Assembly: GCA_035559815.1 (NCBI GenBank)
Contig: DATMAT010000037.1
Span: 1-64,000 of the forward strand
DNA length: 64,000 bases
Direction: 5' to 3'
DNA from: Thermodesulfobacteriota bacterium
Lineage (GTDB): Bacteria > Desulfobacterota_D > UBA1144 > Nemesobacterales > CSP1-2
Within the stretch, counting starts at the first letter, position 1. Every line of letters begins with the position of its first letter. Below the pieces are notes generated by a model, which worked only from the letters and a program-made list of their open reading frames with translations, made no database searches and was not told the DNA's origin. The translations under genes were made by a program, and so were the position numbers. Of the stretch, positions 18,332-27,277 are shown one piece after another.

Positions 18332-18755
18332 TGTCCAAAATAATTAGAAAACAGAGGTTCAAACTAGTAAAACAAGGCCTTCAGGTAAATAAAAACGCCT
18401 TTTTAAAATTGAGTCATTCCCTTCTATGTCAGCTATGCAAGTGCCATCCTAATCCTATTGTTGAAATAGCTTTTTAATCCTACTTACCCTTCGTCGTAGT
18501 TTATACTGAGCGAAGTCGAGGGACTTGCTCAGCATAAAATACGCCTGGAGACTCACCCTTCGACTCCGCTCAGGGTGAAGGAATTTTGCAGAGAGGTTAC
18601 TCACCTCTTCATGGTGAGCCCTTCGATAAACTCAGGATAAACTCCGTCGAACCATGAACCCTTCGACACTCACCCTTCGTCTCCGCTCAAGGTGAAGAGA
18701 TTTTATTGTGAGGTGTTATTGCGAGCGATAGCAAAGCAATCTCTTATTTTGGACA
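18332..18755 (+). mobile_element. MITE-like element, copy A, with 12-bp terminal inverted repeats
   Basis: The ends are TGTCCAAAATAA (18332-18343) and TTATTTTGGACA (18744-18755), a perfect inverted repeat. The first 150 bases share long blocks with a copy at 32399 (for example TAATTAGAAAACAGAGGTTCA) and a decayed inverted copy at 24418. The inside also holds several GTCGAAGGG/CCCTTCGAC-type short repeats around 18490-18690 and a GCGAGCGATAGCAAAGCAATCTC end block. No transposase is encoded, so it would be non-autonomous. The rest of the 18210-18926 spacer contains AAATTCCAAATTCCAAAC-type low-complexity repeats (18297-18320, 18777-18815) and an ACTTTGTGTCTTCGTG unit near 18902; no gene is seen. 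Confidence 0.6.
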
Positions 18756-18926
18756 AGTATGTAAATAACCAAATCACAAAATTCAAACAATTACAAAATT
18801 CTAAATTCCAAACCTTATTGTTTTAGTATTTGTGATTCGTTTGTGATAGGTTCGTCAGGCTCACTACAGGTTTGGTGCTTCTATTTTGTGATTTGTATTC
18901 TACTTTGTGTCTTCGTGTCGTGGTGG

Positions 18927-19718
18927 TTAATGAGTTCCCCTTTTTAGTGCCGTATTTATTTTTCCCAGCAACCGTTCATGTATCAGCCCGTTGCTAAGGA
19001 TCAGGTCTGATTTTTTGAGGTTCCATCTCCTTCCCTTAAAATCGGTCACCTTGCCCCCCGCTTCTTCTACCAAGATTATTCCGGCGGCCACGTCCCATGG
19101 ATTGATCTTCGTGGCGACGTAGGCTTCTGCCCTTCCGCATGCCACCCAAGCCGACTCGATCGCAGCCGAGCCCAGCTTTCTCATGTCCATGACTAAGGGT
19201 CTAATGCCGTGATAAAGCCTTGCGCTTCTCAAGATACTCCGGTCGGAGCCCTCGCAGGAAACAATGGAAGATTTGTCTAGACTCCCGGCCTTGGAGACCG
19301 AGATCGGTGTGCCGTTCAATAAAGCCCCCTTTCCCCGTTCCGCCGTATACATCTCATCCAGGTGAGGTGCATACACGATCCCCAAAACAATCTCATGTTG
19401 ATATGAAAGGGCTATAGAGATGCTAAAAAATGGATTCTTCCTGGTGAAATTCCCGGTCCCATCGAGTGGGTCGATAATCCAGGTATAGGCTGACCCTTTG
19501 TTTACCAGACCGGCCTCTTCCGAGAGGATATTGTGGCGCGGATATTTTCTCCTGATTCCGCCGATTATAATCTTCTCCGACTCTAAATCGTATTTGGTAA
19601 CTAGCTTTCTTAGGTCAACCGAGCGGTCATCAATAGGTTTGGATGATTTGAATCCTCCGAGCAAAATGGAGCCCGCTCTTTTTGCTAAATCAAGGGCGTA
19701 TTCCTTGTATTCTTCCAT
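18927..19718 (-). CDS. Inositol monophosphatase family phosphatase
   Basis: A 263-residue member of the IMPase/SuhB/CysQ superfamily of Mg2+-dependent sugar or nucleotide phosphatases. Seen: metal site residues in ILSEEAG (near 63-69), the signature WIIDPLDGTGNFTRKNPFF, and the C-terminal NPWDVAAGIILVEEAGGKV. These include the acid pair and the aspartates needed for catalysis. Substrate could be inositol-1-phosphate, fructose-1,6-bisphosphate or 3'-phosphoadenosine nucleotides; the sequence alone does not settle it. It follows serS by 12 bases on the same strand, so the two are probably one transcript. Confidence 0.92.
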   Translation of the reverse strand: MEEYKEYALDLAKRAGSILLGGFKSSKPIDDRSVDLRKLVTKYDLESEKIIIGGIRRKYPRHNILSEEAGLVNKGSAYTWIIDPLDGTGNFTRKNPFFSISIALSYQHEIVLGIVYAPHLDEMYTAERGKGALLNGTPISVSKAGSLDKSSIVSCEGSDRSILRSARLYHGIRPLVMDMRKLGSAAIESAWVACGRAEAYVATKINPWDVAAGIILVEEAGGKVTDFKGRRWNLKKSDLILSNGLIHERLLGKINTALKRGTH

Positions 19719-19730
19719 GCTTGGATGATC

Positions 19731-21014
19731 TTAAGCAGAAGAGATTTTCTCAACACCTCCCATATAAGGAGAGAGAACCCTGGGTATGGTTACTGAGCCG
19801 TCTTCTTCTTGATAATTCTCTAATATCGCTAAGACTGTTCTTCCCACCGCCAGCCCCGAGCCGTTAAGCGTGTGAACCAATCTGGGCTTGCCCCCGTCCT
19901 TCGGGCGGTATCTGATGTTCGCCCTCCTAGCCTGAAAGTCTTCAAAATTGCTGCAGGAAGAAATCTCCCGGTAGGTATTTTCGCTTGGAACCCATACCTC
20001 TATGTCGTAAGTCTTGGCGGAGGCAAACCCCATATCGCCGGTACACAACACTACGATTCGATAAGGGAGTTCAAGGAGTTCGAGCACCCGGGCGGCGTCG
20101 CCGGTTAGAGATTCTAGCTCTTCGTATGAGCTTTCCGGGGTGGCAAATTTCACCAGCTCCACTTTATTAAACTGATGCTGTCTAATAATGCCCCGCACGT
20201 CCTTTCCGTAAGAGCCGGCTTCCTTCCGGAAGCAAGGGGTGTAGGCTACGTATTTCTTGGTGAGCTCTTCTTCGCTTAATATTTCGTCCCGGTGTATATT
20301 CGTCACCGGCACCTCCGCCGTGGGAACAAGGAAATAATCGGTTTCTTCCACCCTGAACAACTCCTGCTCAAACTTGGGAAGGTTGCCCGTCCCGATAAAA
20401 CTGAATCTATTAGCCATGAAAGGAGGAAGCACCTCGGTGTAGCCGTGGTCGTTTACGTGAAGGTCGAGCATAAAATTGGCGAGCGCCCTTTCCAGCCTGG
20501 CCCCCAGACCTTTATAAAGCGCAAACCTGGCTCCGGTAATCTTGGCCGCCCTCTCCAGGTCGAGAATATCCAGCTTCTGTCCAATATCTACATGGTCTTT
20601 GACCTGGAAATCAAACTGCCGGGGGTTTCCCCATCGTTTTATCTCCTGATTATCGGCCGAACTTCGCCCGGAGGGGACGGATAAATGGGGTATGTTTGGA
20701 ACCCCCAGAAGAAACTCCCTAAACTCCTCCTCGACCCGGCTTCTGGTCTCACCGAGTACTTTAATTTTATCCGAGAGTGCCTTGAGCTCGACTTGCAGTT
20801 CTTCCGCTTCCCGGTCTTTTCTCTGCCTTTTTAGCTCGCCTACCCTCTTCGAGCCCGCATTCCTCTTATGCTCAAGCTCCTCCACCTGTTGTATGATCTT
20901 CCTTCTTTTTTCTTCCAACTCTAGAAACTGGTCAAAGTCTATCCTGGCTCCGCGCTCCTCCAGCCTTTCTTTCACGTAGTCTAGGTTTTCTCTCACAAAC
21001 TTTGGGTCAAGCAT
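19731..21014 (-). CDS. serS: Seryl-tRNA synthetase
   Basis: A 427-residue class II aminoacyl-tRNA synthetase that charges tRNA-Ser. Seen: N-terminus [18 protein letters not shown], the long antiparallel coiled coil that binds tRNA-Ser (about 30-105), motif 2 in [16 protein letters not shown] and motif 3 [16 protein letters not shown]. The length is typical of bacterial SerRS and no domain is missing. It leads a likely two-gene unit with the inositol-phosphatase-like gene. No T-box or other leader was recognised in the 170-base repeat-containing spacer upstream. Confidence 0.98.
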   Translation of the reverse strand: MLDPKFVRENLDYVKERLEERGARIDFDQFLELEEKRRKIIQQVEELEHKRNAGSKRVGELKRQRKDREAEELQVELKALSDKIKVLGETRSRVEEEFREFLLGVPNIPHLSVPSGRSSADNQEIKRWGNPRQFDFQVKDHVDIGQKLDILDLERAAKITGARFALYKGLGARLERALANFMLDLHVNDHGYTEVLPPFMANRFSFIGTGNLPKFEQELFRVEETDYFLVPTAEVPVTNIHRDEILSEEELTKKYVAYTPCFRKEAGSYGKDVRGIIRQHQFNKVELVKFATPESSYEELESLTGDAARVLELLELPYRIVVLCTGDMGFASAKTYDIEVWVPSENTYREISSCSNFEDFQARRANIRYRPKDGGKPRLVHTLNGSGLAVGRTVLAILENYQEEDGSVTIPRVLSPYMGGVEKISSA

Positions 21015-21042
21015 GTGTTTCTTAGCTCTCTCTGAATAAAGT

Positions 21043-21180
21043 ATGCATTATGCACGGTTCATGATACATGAGAGCTTTTGCATGCATCCTGCATCATGTA
21101 TCGTTCGACTGAGCTCACGACGAAGTCTTGCATCTGGAAATTTTCATTCATGTTTATCTGTGTTCATTCGTGGCGGATTT
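21043..21180 (+). repeat. Direct repeat downstream of rtcB
   Basis: Contains TATGCATTATGCACGGTTC, a TGCATGCATCCTGCATC core near 21080-21096 and ends in TTTTCATTCATGTTTATCTG followed by TGTTCATTCGTGGC. The same order of blocks is found at 22690-22799 on the other side of rtcB. It has an insert of a TCGACTGAGCTCACGACGAAG unit not present in the other copy. No coding function. Confidence 0.6.
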
Positions 21181-21186
21181 CTGCAG

Positions 21187-22632
21187 TTATCCCTTTATAA
21201 CCCCTATCGGCCTCAACCGCGCCACCTTCTTGGCAATTCCGGCATTGTGCACTATATCGCACACGTCCTCTGCCTCCTTGTAGGCTTCAGGCATTTCTTC
21301 GGCCACCGTTTTCTTTCCCCGGGCCATCACAATAATACCTTTCTCCTCAAGCTCGGCAAAAAGATTTCTGCCTTTTCCCATCTTGAGCGCTTTGTTTCTG
21401 GAAAGCATCCTTCCTGCCCCATGGCAGCAAGAGCCGAAAGTCTCGTCGAGAGTGGCCTCAGTTCCTACGAGGACGAAGGAAAACCTACCCATGTCCCCCG
21501 GGATGAAGACCGGCTGTCCAACATCTTTATAGATTTCCGGTATTAACGGATGCCCCTTGGGGAGAGCCCTGGTAGCTCCCTTCCGGTGAACGCATACCTT
21601 TTTCGTTTTTCCGTTTACCTTATGCTCCTCGAACTTGGCGATATTATGGCTGACGTCGTAAACCAGTTGTCCCCCTAGGTCCTTCGGTCCTATCTGAAAC
21701 ACCCGGTAAAAGGCCTCTCTGCAGAAGTTCATGATGATCTGTCTGTTTGTCCAGGCGTAGTTGACGGCAGCGGCGAAGGCAGAAAGGTAGTCCTGCCCTT
21801 CCTTCGACTTTATATGCGCGCAGGCAAGCTGCTTGTCCGGAAGATTGATTCCTTCCCTCCTCATGTATGAGAGCATCTTGTCTATGTAATCGGTGCAAAT
21901 TTGATGGCCGAATCCCCTCGACCCGCAGTGAATGAGGACGCATACCTGGTCTTTGAAAAGTCCAAACGCATCGGCCATGGCCGGGTTGTATATTTGGTCG
22001 ACGATATCCACCTCCAGAAAATGATTGCCCGAGCCGAGCGTCCCAATTTCGTCCTTTCCTCTCTCCAGCGCCTTATTGCTTATCGCTTCCAGGTCTCCAC
22101 CGGGAAATGTCCCGTGGTCCTCGATTCTATTCAGGTCCTCTTTTTCTCCCCATCCCTGTTCGATTGCCCAGTTCGCACCTTTTCTGATAATCTCCTTATA
22201 GTCTTTTTGGGAGAGCTTAATCTTCCCGCCAATGCCTACTCCGGATGGTATGCGGTGAAAGAGCTCGGTCACCAGCTCCCTGAGCTTAGGCCTTACCTCC
22301 TCCTCGACCAGATTGGTTCTCATGAGTCTGACGCCGCAGTTGATGTCATAACCGACCCCTCCGGGAGAGATTACCCCTTCCTCTATATCCACTGCGGCGA
22401 TTCCGCCGATCGGGAATCCATATCCCCAATGGATATCGGGCATGGCGATGGAGTACTTTTGAATTCCGGGAAGATGGGCGACGTTAACGACCTGCTCTAA
22501 TGATTTGTCCTGCCGGATTACCTTCAGCATCTCTTCGCTGGCGTAAACCCTTCCCGGCACGCGCATCCCGCCGCTCTTGGGGATCTCCCAGAGATAATCA
22601 TGTATCTTTTCAAGCTTTATTTCTTCCGTCAT
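21187..22632 (-). CDS. rtcB: RNA-splicing ligase RtcB
   Basis: A 481-residue RtcB ligase that joins 2',3'-cyclic-phosphate (or 3'-phosphate) and 5'-OH RNA ends using GTP and Mn2+. Seen: the metal-binding cysteine in DINCGVRLM, GSGNHFLEV, HCGSRGFGHQI, and the guanylylated histidine region GSCCHGAGRMLSR; all key His/Cys residues are in place. The partner archease gene is just upstream (171 bp of repeat between). RtcB in bacteria serves RNA repair after stress-induced cleavage. The gene is flanked by direct repeats, which may mark an inserted or rearranged block. No RtcR-type regulator or sigma-54 promoter was recognised. Confidence 0.97.
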   Translation of the reverse strand: MTEEIKLEKIHDYLWEIPKSGGMRVPGRVYASEEMLKVIRQDKSLEQVVNVAHLPGIQKYSIAMPDIHWGYGFPIGGIAAVDIEEGVISPGGVGYDINCGVRLMRTNLVEEEVRPKLRELVTELFHRIPSGVGIGGKIKLSQKDYKEIIRKGANWAIEQGWGEKEDLNRIEDHGTFPGGDLEAISNKALERGKDEIGTLGSGNHFLEVDIVDQIYNPAMADAFGLFKDQVCVLIHCGSRGFGHQICTDYIDKMLSYMRREGINLPDKQLACAHIKSKEGQDYLSAFAAAVNYAWTNRQIIMNFCREAFYRVFQIGPKDLGGQLVYDVSHNIAKFEEHKVNGKTKKVCVHRKGATRALPKGHPLIPEIYKDVGQPVFIPGDMGRFSFVLVGTEATLDETFGSCCHGAGRMLSRNKALKMGKGRNLFAELEEKGIIVMARGKKTVAEEMPEAYKEAEDVCDIVHNAGIAKKVARLRPIGVIKG

Positions 22633-22689
22633 TGCCTCATCACCCCACTGTTAGGTTAGTTTTTAGCCACAAATTTACACGAATCTACA

Positions 22690-22799
22690 CTAATAAGACA
22701 ATGTATGATTCATGATGCGCGATACATTAAGTTTCTACATGCATCTTGCATCCACTCTATTTTCATTCGTGTTTATCTGTGTTCATTCGTGGCTGAATA
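22690..22799 (+). repeat. Direct repeat between rtcB and archease
   Basis: Carries ACAATGTATGATTCATGATG, TGCATCTTGCATCC and the 3' block TTTTCATTCGTGTTTATCTG followed by TGTTCATTCGTGGCTGAAT. The order matches the repeat at 21043-21180, with about 35 of the last 39 bases identical. An additional TAGCCACAAATTTACACGAAT half unit lies in inverted orientation at about 22662-22682. Confidence 0.6.
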
Positions 22800-22803
22800 G
22801 TAG

Positions 22804-23217
22804 TTAGATATCGAATACTATCTCTACTTTTAATCTATCATCCGATGGTTCTACTTTCAAATTATGATAGGTGACTGCCTTTATATCGGCGGAGAGCTCG
22901 TGTTTCTCCGAATCTATCCCCTCGCCAAAAGCCTTGCCTTTTATCCGCGTTTCATCCTGGAGCTTTACTTCAAAGTCCTTGAAAACCATTTTATTTACCT
23001 GGTGTGCAAAGAGGATTTCCTGAAGCCAGTGGACCAATAACTCCTCTCTGTTTTCCCCCGATGCGTCGATTTCTACTACCTCCGACGGCTCTACCTTATT
23101 TCTGTCCGTGATTAATTCCATCATGGCGCAGGCTGCATTTCTCAGCAGTTCCTCGAAAGATTTTCCGTAAACCCTGACGCATGCATCGGCGGTGTGGTCC
23201 AGTATCTCGTAGTCCAT
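22804..23217 (-). CDS. Archease (RtcB cofactor)
   Basis: A 137-residue archease, the small metal-binding protein that promotes guanylylation and multiple turnover of RtcB. Seen: N-terminus MDYEILDHTADACVRVYG with conserved Asp residues, the central LLVHWLQEILFAHQVNKM helix, and the terminal AVTYHNLKVEP and IVFDI segments, where the last aspartate helps to bind metal. It lies upstream of rtcB on the same strand, so functional linkage is clear even though a repeat separates them. Full length. Confidence 0.95.
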   Translation of the reverse strand: MDYEILDHTADACVRVYGKSFEELLRNAACAMMELITDRNKVEPSEVVEIDASGENREELLVHWLQEILFAHQVNKMVFKDFEVKLQDETRIKGKAFGEGIDSEKHELSADIKAVTYHNLKVEPSDDRLKVEIVFDI

Positions 23218-23340
23218 TAAAACCTAGTCTAGCATGTATTCAGGCTTCTAAAAAATTACGCTTAATCCAGTTTGCAAAAGGAGTATCGATGTGGTTAATT
23301 TAGAATAATTAAAAGAACCTTAGTTCTGGGAGGAATTGAA

Positions 23341-24060
23341 ATGGCAAAACTAAACAACGGCGTAGAAATCACCTACCTGGGTCATGCTACCTTCAAGATC
23401 AAGTCGCCCCGGGGGAAGACCATACTTATTGATCCCTGGGTTCAGGGGAATCCGGCCTGTCCGGAAGCGAATAAGAAATTGGATAAGGTTGACATTATGG
23501 CCATAACCCATGCCCACTTTGACCACATCGGAGACGCGGTGGCCATCGGAAAAGAGCATAAGCCCAAGGTAGTGGGCATTTTCGAGACATGTGTCTGGGT
23601 TAATTCAAAGGGGGTTGAAGGGATTATGCCCATGAATAAAGGGGGCACGCAAGAAGTGGATGGAATTAAGTTTACGATGGTTCACGCAGACCATAGCTGC
23701 GGGATTCAGGACGACGATGGAAAGATTATTTACGGTGGAGAAGCCGTAGGCTACGTTATCGAGTTTGAAAACGGATTCAAGGTATATCACGCCGGGGATA
23801 CCGCAGTGTTCAGCGATATGAAGCTCATTGCCGAAATCTATAAACCCGAGTTAGTCATGATTCCCATCGGAGATCTTTTCACCATGTCTCCCCAGGAAGC
23901 GGCCTATGCCTGTCGTTTTCTCTCGCCCCGGTACGTGATCCCGATGCACTATGCCACGTTCCCTCCTTTAACCGGAACCCCGGCGCAGTTAAGAGAACTT
24001 ACCAAGGATGTGAAGGGAATGGAGATTATAGAACTTAAACCGGGAGAGACGCTTAGCTAA
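23341..24060 (+). CDS. UPF0173 metal-dependent hydrolase (metallo-beta-lactamase fold)
   Basis: A 239-residue protein of the metallo-beta-lactamase superfamily, UPF0173 branch. Seen: GHATFKIKSPRGKTILIDPW, the zinc motif THAHFDHIGDA, the third ligand region VHADHSCG, KVYHAGDTAVFSDM and the late histidine in VIPMHYATFP. All metal ligands expected of the family are present. Substrate is unknown for the family in general. A GGGAGGAATTGAA site precedes the ATG, and the spacer to the archease gene would carry divergent promoters. Confidence 0.93.
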   Translation: MAKLNNGVEITYLGHATFKIKSPRGKTILIDPWVQGNPACPEANKKLDKVDIMAITHAHFDHIGDAVAIGKEHKPKVVGIFETCVWVNSKGVEGIMPMNKGGTQEVDGIKFTMVHADHSCGIQDDDGKIIYGGEAVGYVIEFENGFKVYHAGDTAVFSDMKLIAEIYKPELVMIPIGDLFTMSPQEAAYACRFLSPRYVIPMHYATFPPLTGTPAQLRELTKDVKGMEIIELKPGETLS

Positions 24061-24623
24061 AATTAAACATCTAAATTGTCTAAAATAAGAGATTGATTCT
24101 CGCTAAAAGATGGTGGCTTGCAACGACCACATAGAAGCAATTTCCCTTTCTTCTACCCTGGGAAAAGAAGAAGTGAGGGGAAACCGTTCGCCCTGAGCAT
24201 AGCCTGCCCTGAGCTACGCCTAAGGGTCAAAGGACAGAAGATGATTGTGCGTCTTTTCATCTCACTCTTACACACCCCTATATCCCCTCTCAAGAGGGGA
24301 CTTAAGGGGTGTGTTGCCTCTCTAGAGGGGACTTGATTAAAAAATCCCCTCTAGAGAGGGGTGGCTCGAAGAGCCGGGGTGTGTGAGTGTGGAAGGGATA
24401 TCACTGAGGTGTAGAAAAAATATTTCAACAAATGCGGTGCTTGCATAGTAAACATAAAAGAGGGAAACCTGATTTTAAAAAGGTGTATTTATCTATCGCT
24501 TAGCCTTGTTTTATAATGGTTTCTGACTATTTTGGATAGCAGTGCTCATAAACAAAAGATTGATAAGCTTGTTTCAATAATTGACAGTCAGGGCCGGACC
24601 ACACCGCCCTACCAGGAGGAACG
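24061..24623. repeat. Repeat spacer with a long inverted repeat and a decayed MITE copy (C)
   Basis: There is no gene. An inverted-repeat block at about 24286-24376 is built of CCCCTCTCAAGAGGGG, CCTCTCTAGAGGGG and CCCCTCTAGAGAGGGG units. At 24418-24545 lies a decayed inverted copy of the element seen at 18332 and 32399: its right end CTATTTTGGATAGCAGTG is the reverse complement of the left end of the others, and GCTTGCATAGT, CTGATTTTAAAAAGG and AGCCTTGTTTTA blocks follow in matching order. The remaining bases carry a CGCCCTGAGCATAGCCTGCCC unit near 24187. Confidence 0.6.
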
Positions 24624-25232
24624 ATGGCAGACGATTCGATGTACCATGACGGGATGCGGCGGCTTCAAGAGGCGCGCGAAACAAGGCCTTTAGCCGACCG
24701 CCTGAAGCAAGTGACCGTTCACACTACGTTCACCGAGGAGGACCGTGCGTTTATCGAGCGTTGCCCCATGTTTTTCATAGCGACTGCCGACGCTCAGGGC
24801 CGGCCGGACTGCTCTTATAAAGGAGGCTTGCCCGGGTTCGTGCGCGTAGTCGACGACCGCACCCTTGCCTTTCCCGACTACGACGGTAACGGGATGTACC
24901 GCTCCTGGGGAAACGTTTTGGTCAACCCTCATGTCGGGCTGCTGTTCCTGGATTTCGAGCATCCACATCGAATACGGGTCAACGGCACGGCACAGATAAG
25001 AGAGGACGACCCTTTGCGCTCCGAGTATCCGGGTTCGGTTTTCATCATCCGCGTCACGGTAACACGAATCTTTCCGAACTGCCCTCGTTACATCCACAAG
25101 ATGAAGCTCGTCGAATATTCCGCCTATGCCCCACGGCCGGATTACACGCCGCCGGTTCCCGCCTGGAAGAAGTTCGAGGTCTTTCGTGATTCTTTACCGG
25201 CGCGAGACCGTACTGATGACAAAAAGGAATAA
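24624..25232 (+). CDS. Pyridoxamine 5'-phosphate oxidase-like FMN-binding protein
   Basis: A 202-residue split-barrel flavin protein of the PPOX superfamily. Seen: the core FFIATADAQGRPDCSYKGGLPGF-type region (residues about 50-73, beginning MFFIATADAQG), the strand TLAFPDYDGNGMYRSW, LVNPHVGLLFLDFEHPHRIRVNG in the middle, and ITRIFPNCPRYIHK-like C-terminal strand, matching the stand-alone pyridoxamine oxidase-related family in which a flavin or F420 is bound in a dimer interface. Substrate unknown. A CAGGAGGAACG site leads into ATG. It begins a three-gene co-directional group with a methyltransferase and an acetyltransferase. Confidence 0.88.
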   Translation: MADDSMYHDGMRRLQEARETRPLADRLKQVTVHTTFTEEDRAFIERCPMFFIATADAQGRPDCSYKGGLPGFVRVVDDRTLAFPDYDGNGMYRSWGNVLVNPHVGLLFLDFEHPHRIRVNGTAQIREDDPLRSEYPGSVFIIRVTVTRIFPNCPRYIHKMKLVEYSAYAPRPDYTPPVPAWKKFEVFRDSLPARDRTDDKKE

Positions 25233-25344
25233 GGTTATCGTGAAACCTGTTGAAAAACTTCTCGGACAACTCATTATGCATCTAAACGGTACACTGGTTA
25301 ATGCAGACGTTATGCGGCAAAACCAACCTGGTAAGTAGAAAAGC

Positions 25345-26436
25345 ATGTCAAAGACCGACGCACATTCCAAATTCGACCAGGCAAAGGCGGAGGAATTTGC
25401 TGGAAAACTGCTCACCGCGCTCAACGACGCCGCGCTTTGTCTCATGGCTTCGATAGGCCATCGCACCGGGCTTTTCGATGTCATGAGTATGCTGCCCCCG
25501 AGCACCTCTCAAGAAATCGCAGTTAAAGCGGGCCTTAACGAGCGCTACGTCCGCGAGTGGCTTGGAGCCATGGTCACAGCCCGGGTGGTGGAGCTTGACC
25601 CGGACACCGGCCGGTTCTCATTGCCGGCCGAACACGCCGCATTCCTGACCCGGTCGGCCGGTGCGAACAACATAGCCTTATACACTCAATACATCGCCGG
25701 GCTTGGCGGTGTGGAGGATGACATAGTGGAATGCTTCAGGAAAGGCGGAGGCGTCCCCTATTCCAGATTCCCCAGATTCCACGAGGTGATGGCGGAGGAT
25801 AGCAACCTGTCCGTGCTTTCGTTCCTGGAGTCGCACATACTTCCGCTCGTACCCGGACTAACCGAATCTCTTAAGAACGGCATCCGCGCTCTTGACATGG
25901 GTTGTGGCCGGGGGCTGGTCATGCTGCGGCTGGCCGAGCTTTACCCGAAAAGCCGATTCGTGGGAATGGACCTCTCGGAGGAAGCGATTACTTTTGCACA
26001 AGGCGAAGCAGCACGGCGTGGGCTTAAAAACATTGAGTTCATCGCCACTGATGCAAGCGACTTCGACAAAACCGCCCAACCTGAATCCTTCGATTTCATC
26101 ACCACATTCGATGCGATTCACGACCAGGCTAAGCCGCTAAACGTACTCCGGGGCATCTACCTAGCCCTTAAGCCGGATGGCGTCTATCTGATGCAGGACA
26201 TAAATGGCACAAGCCATCTGCATAAGGACATCGAGCATCCGCTCGGGCCGCTCCTCTACACGGTCTCCTGCATGCACTGCATGACCGTCTCCCTCGCTCA
26301 AGGCGGCGAAGGGCTCGGCACCATGTGGGGCGAAGAAAAAACGCGTGAATATCTCAAGAAGGCCGGTTTCCGCTCGGTCGAGACGCACCGCCTTGAACAT
26401 GACATAATGAATAACTGGTATGTGGTGAGGAAATGA
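25345..26436 (+). CDS. SAM-dependent methyltransferase with N-terminal winged helix
   Basis: A 363-residue class I methyltransferase. The N-terminal 100 residues form a winged-helix dimerisation-type domain (ALCLMASIGHRTGLFDVM, TSQEIAVKAGLNERYVREWL), and the C-terminal half carries the SAM-binding motif I LDMGCGRGLVMLRLAEL, the acidic strand end FVGMDLSEEAI and a motif IV region FDFITTFDAIHD. This architecture is that of the small-molecule/O-methyltransferase-like group that includes Rv2258c-type proteins. The methyl acceptor is unknown. Its stop codon overlaps the next gene's start by 4 bases (ATGA), so the two are translationally coupled. Confidence 0.9.
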   Translation: MSKTDAHSKFDQAKAEEFAGKLLTALNDAALCLMASIGHRTGLFDVMSMLPPSTSQEIAVKAGLNERYVREWLGAMVTARVVELDPDTGRFSLPAEHAAFLTRSAGANNIALYTQYIAGLGGVEDDIVECFRKGGGVPYSRFPRFHEVMAEDSNLSVLSFLESHILPLVPGLTESLKNGIRALDMGCGRGLVMLRLAELYPKSRFVGMDLSEEAITFAQGEAARRGLKNIEFIATDASDFDKTAQPESFDFITTFDAIHDQAKPLNVLRGIYLALKPDGVYLMQDINGTSHLHKDIEHPLGPLLYTVSCMHCMTVSLAQGGEGLGTMWGEEKTREYLKKAGFRSVETHRLEHDIMNNWYVVRK

Positions 26437-27020
26437 GCCTAGAACAAAAAATTAAGACAGCAACTGAGACAGAGAAAGATCAATGCGTCTCCGTGATCGT
26501 CTTGGCGTTCGCTAGCGATCCCGGAGTGCGTTGGATGTATCCCGATCCTCATCAGTATCTCGAAAATTTCCCGCGCTTCGTCAGGGCATTCGGGGGCAGG
26601 GCTTTCGAGCACGGCACTGCTCAATACGTTGACCAGTTCCTTGCCGCAGCGCTCTGGCTTCCACCGGGCGTACAACCCGATGAGGAAGCGCTGGCAGCAC
26701 TCATCGAGAAATCCGTCCCGGCAAACCAACGGGAGTCGCTATTCACACTCTTTGAGCAGATGAGCGGCTATCATCCACACGAGCCCCACTGGCATTTGCC
26801 CCTGATCGGTACGGACCCGATTCACCGGGGCAAGGGCTATGCCTCCGCTCTCTTGCGCCATACGTTGGCTGTCTGCGACCGGCAACAGGCCCTCGCCTAT
26901 CTTGAAGCAACCAGTCCGATGAGCGTCCCTCTCTATCAGCGACACGGATTTGAGAGCCTCGGCACAATCCAGGTCGGCACATCGCCGCCAATCGTTCCGA
27001 TGTTACGAAAACCACGGTAA
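26433..27020 (+). CDS. GNAT family N-acetyltransferase
   Basis: A 195-residue GNAT acetyltransferase. Seen: the acetyl-CoA binding stretch IGTDPIHRGKGYASALL (the Q/R-x-x-G-x-G/A type site RGKGYA), the beta-4 HWHLPLIG region and the C-terminal YLEATSPMSVPLYQRHGFE where the tyrosine commonly acts as a general acid. Targets range from antibiotics to metabolites; nothing here picks one. It overlaps the methyltransferase gene by 4 bases, so coexpression is expected. Bases around it look richer in G+C than the following gene. Confidence 0.9.
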   Translation: MSLEQKIKTATETEKDQCVSVIVLAFASDPGVRWMYPDPHQYLENFPRFVRAFGGRAFEHGTAQYVDQFLAAALWLPPGVQPDEEALAALIEKSVPANQRESLFTLFEQMSGYHPHEPHWHLPLIGTDPIHRGKGYASALLRHTLAVCDRQQALAYLEATSPMSVPLYQRHGFESLGTIQVGTSPPIVPMLRKPR

Positions 27021-27216
27021 GCCGTTGACCTAGTGACATGAATAGCTTCGGTGCGTATTGAATAGTGCTTGCGTCTTATGGTCTCGCGAACTCAGTCCCC
27101 GATGAAACCCGTCGGAGAGGCGTTTTTTGATTGTAATTACATGATTTTCGCATACTCACCTATTGACTTAGAAAGACTTTTTTAATTAAACTCTTAAACA
27201 AAATATCGATAAGATT

Positions 27217-27267
27217 GTTCGTATAACACTACGTATTGGGATATTTATACGAACTTTAGTTCGTATA
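27217..27267. promoter_or_regulatory. Three GTTCGTATA boxes, two forming a perfect palindrome (putative operator)
   Basis: GTTCGTATA occurs at 27217-27225, and again as TATACGAACT (27246-27255) and AGTTCGTATA (27258-27267), the latter two forming a perfect 10-bp inverted repeat with a 2-base centre. The site ends 10 bases before the ATG of the next gene, a position where a repressor would block transcription or translation start. Too tight for a terminator loop. Regulator identity is unknown. Confidence 0.55.
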
Positions 27268-27277
27268 GTTAAGAGTT

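Noticed and set aside
24286-24376. Inverted repeat block as a CRISPR array
   Set aside because: The units are palindromes with almost no unique spacers and irregular spacing, and there are no cas genes in the window.
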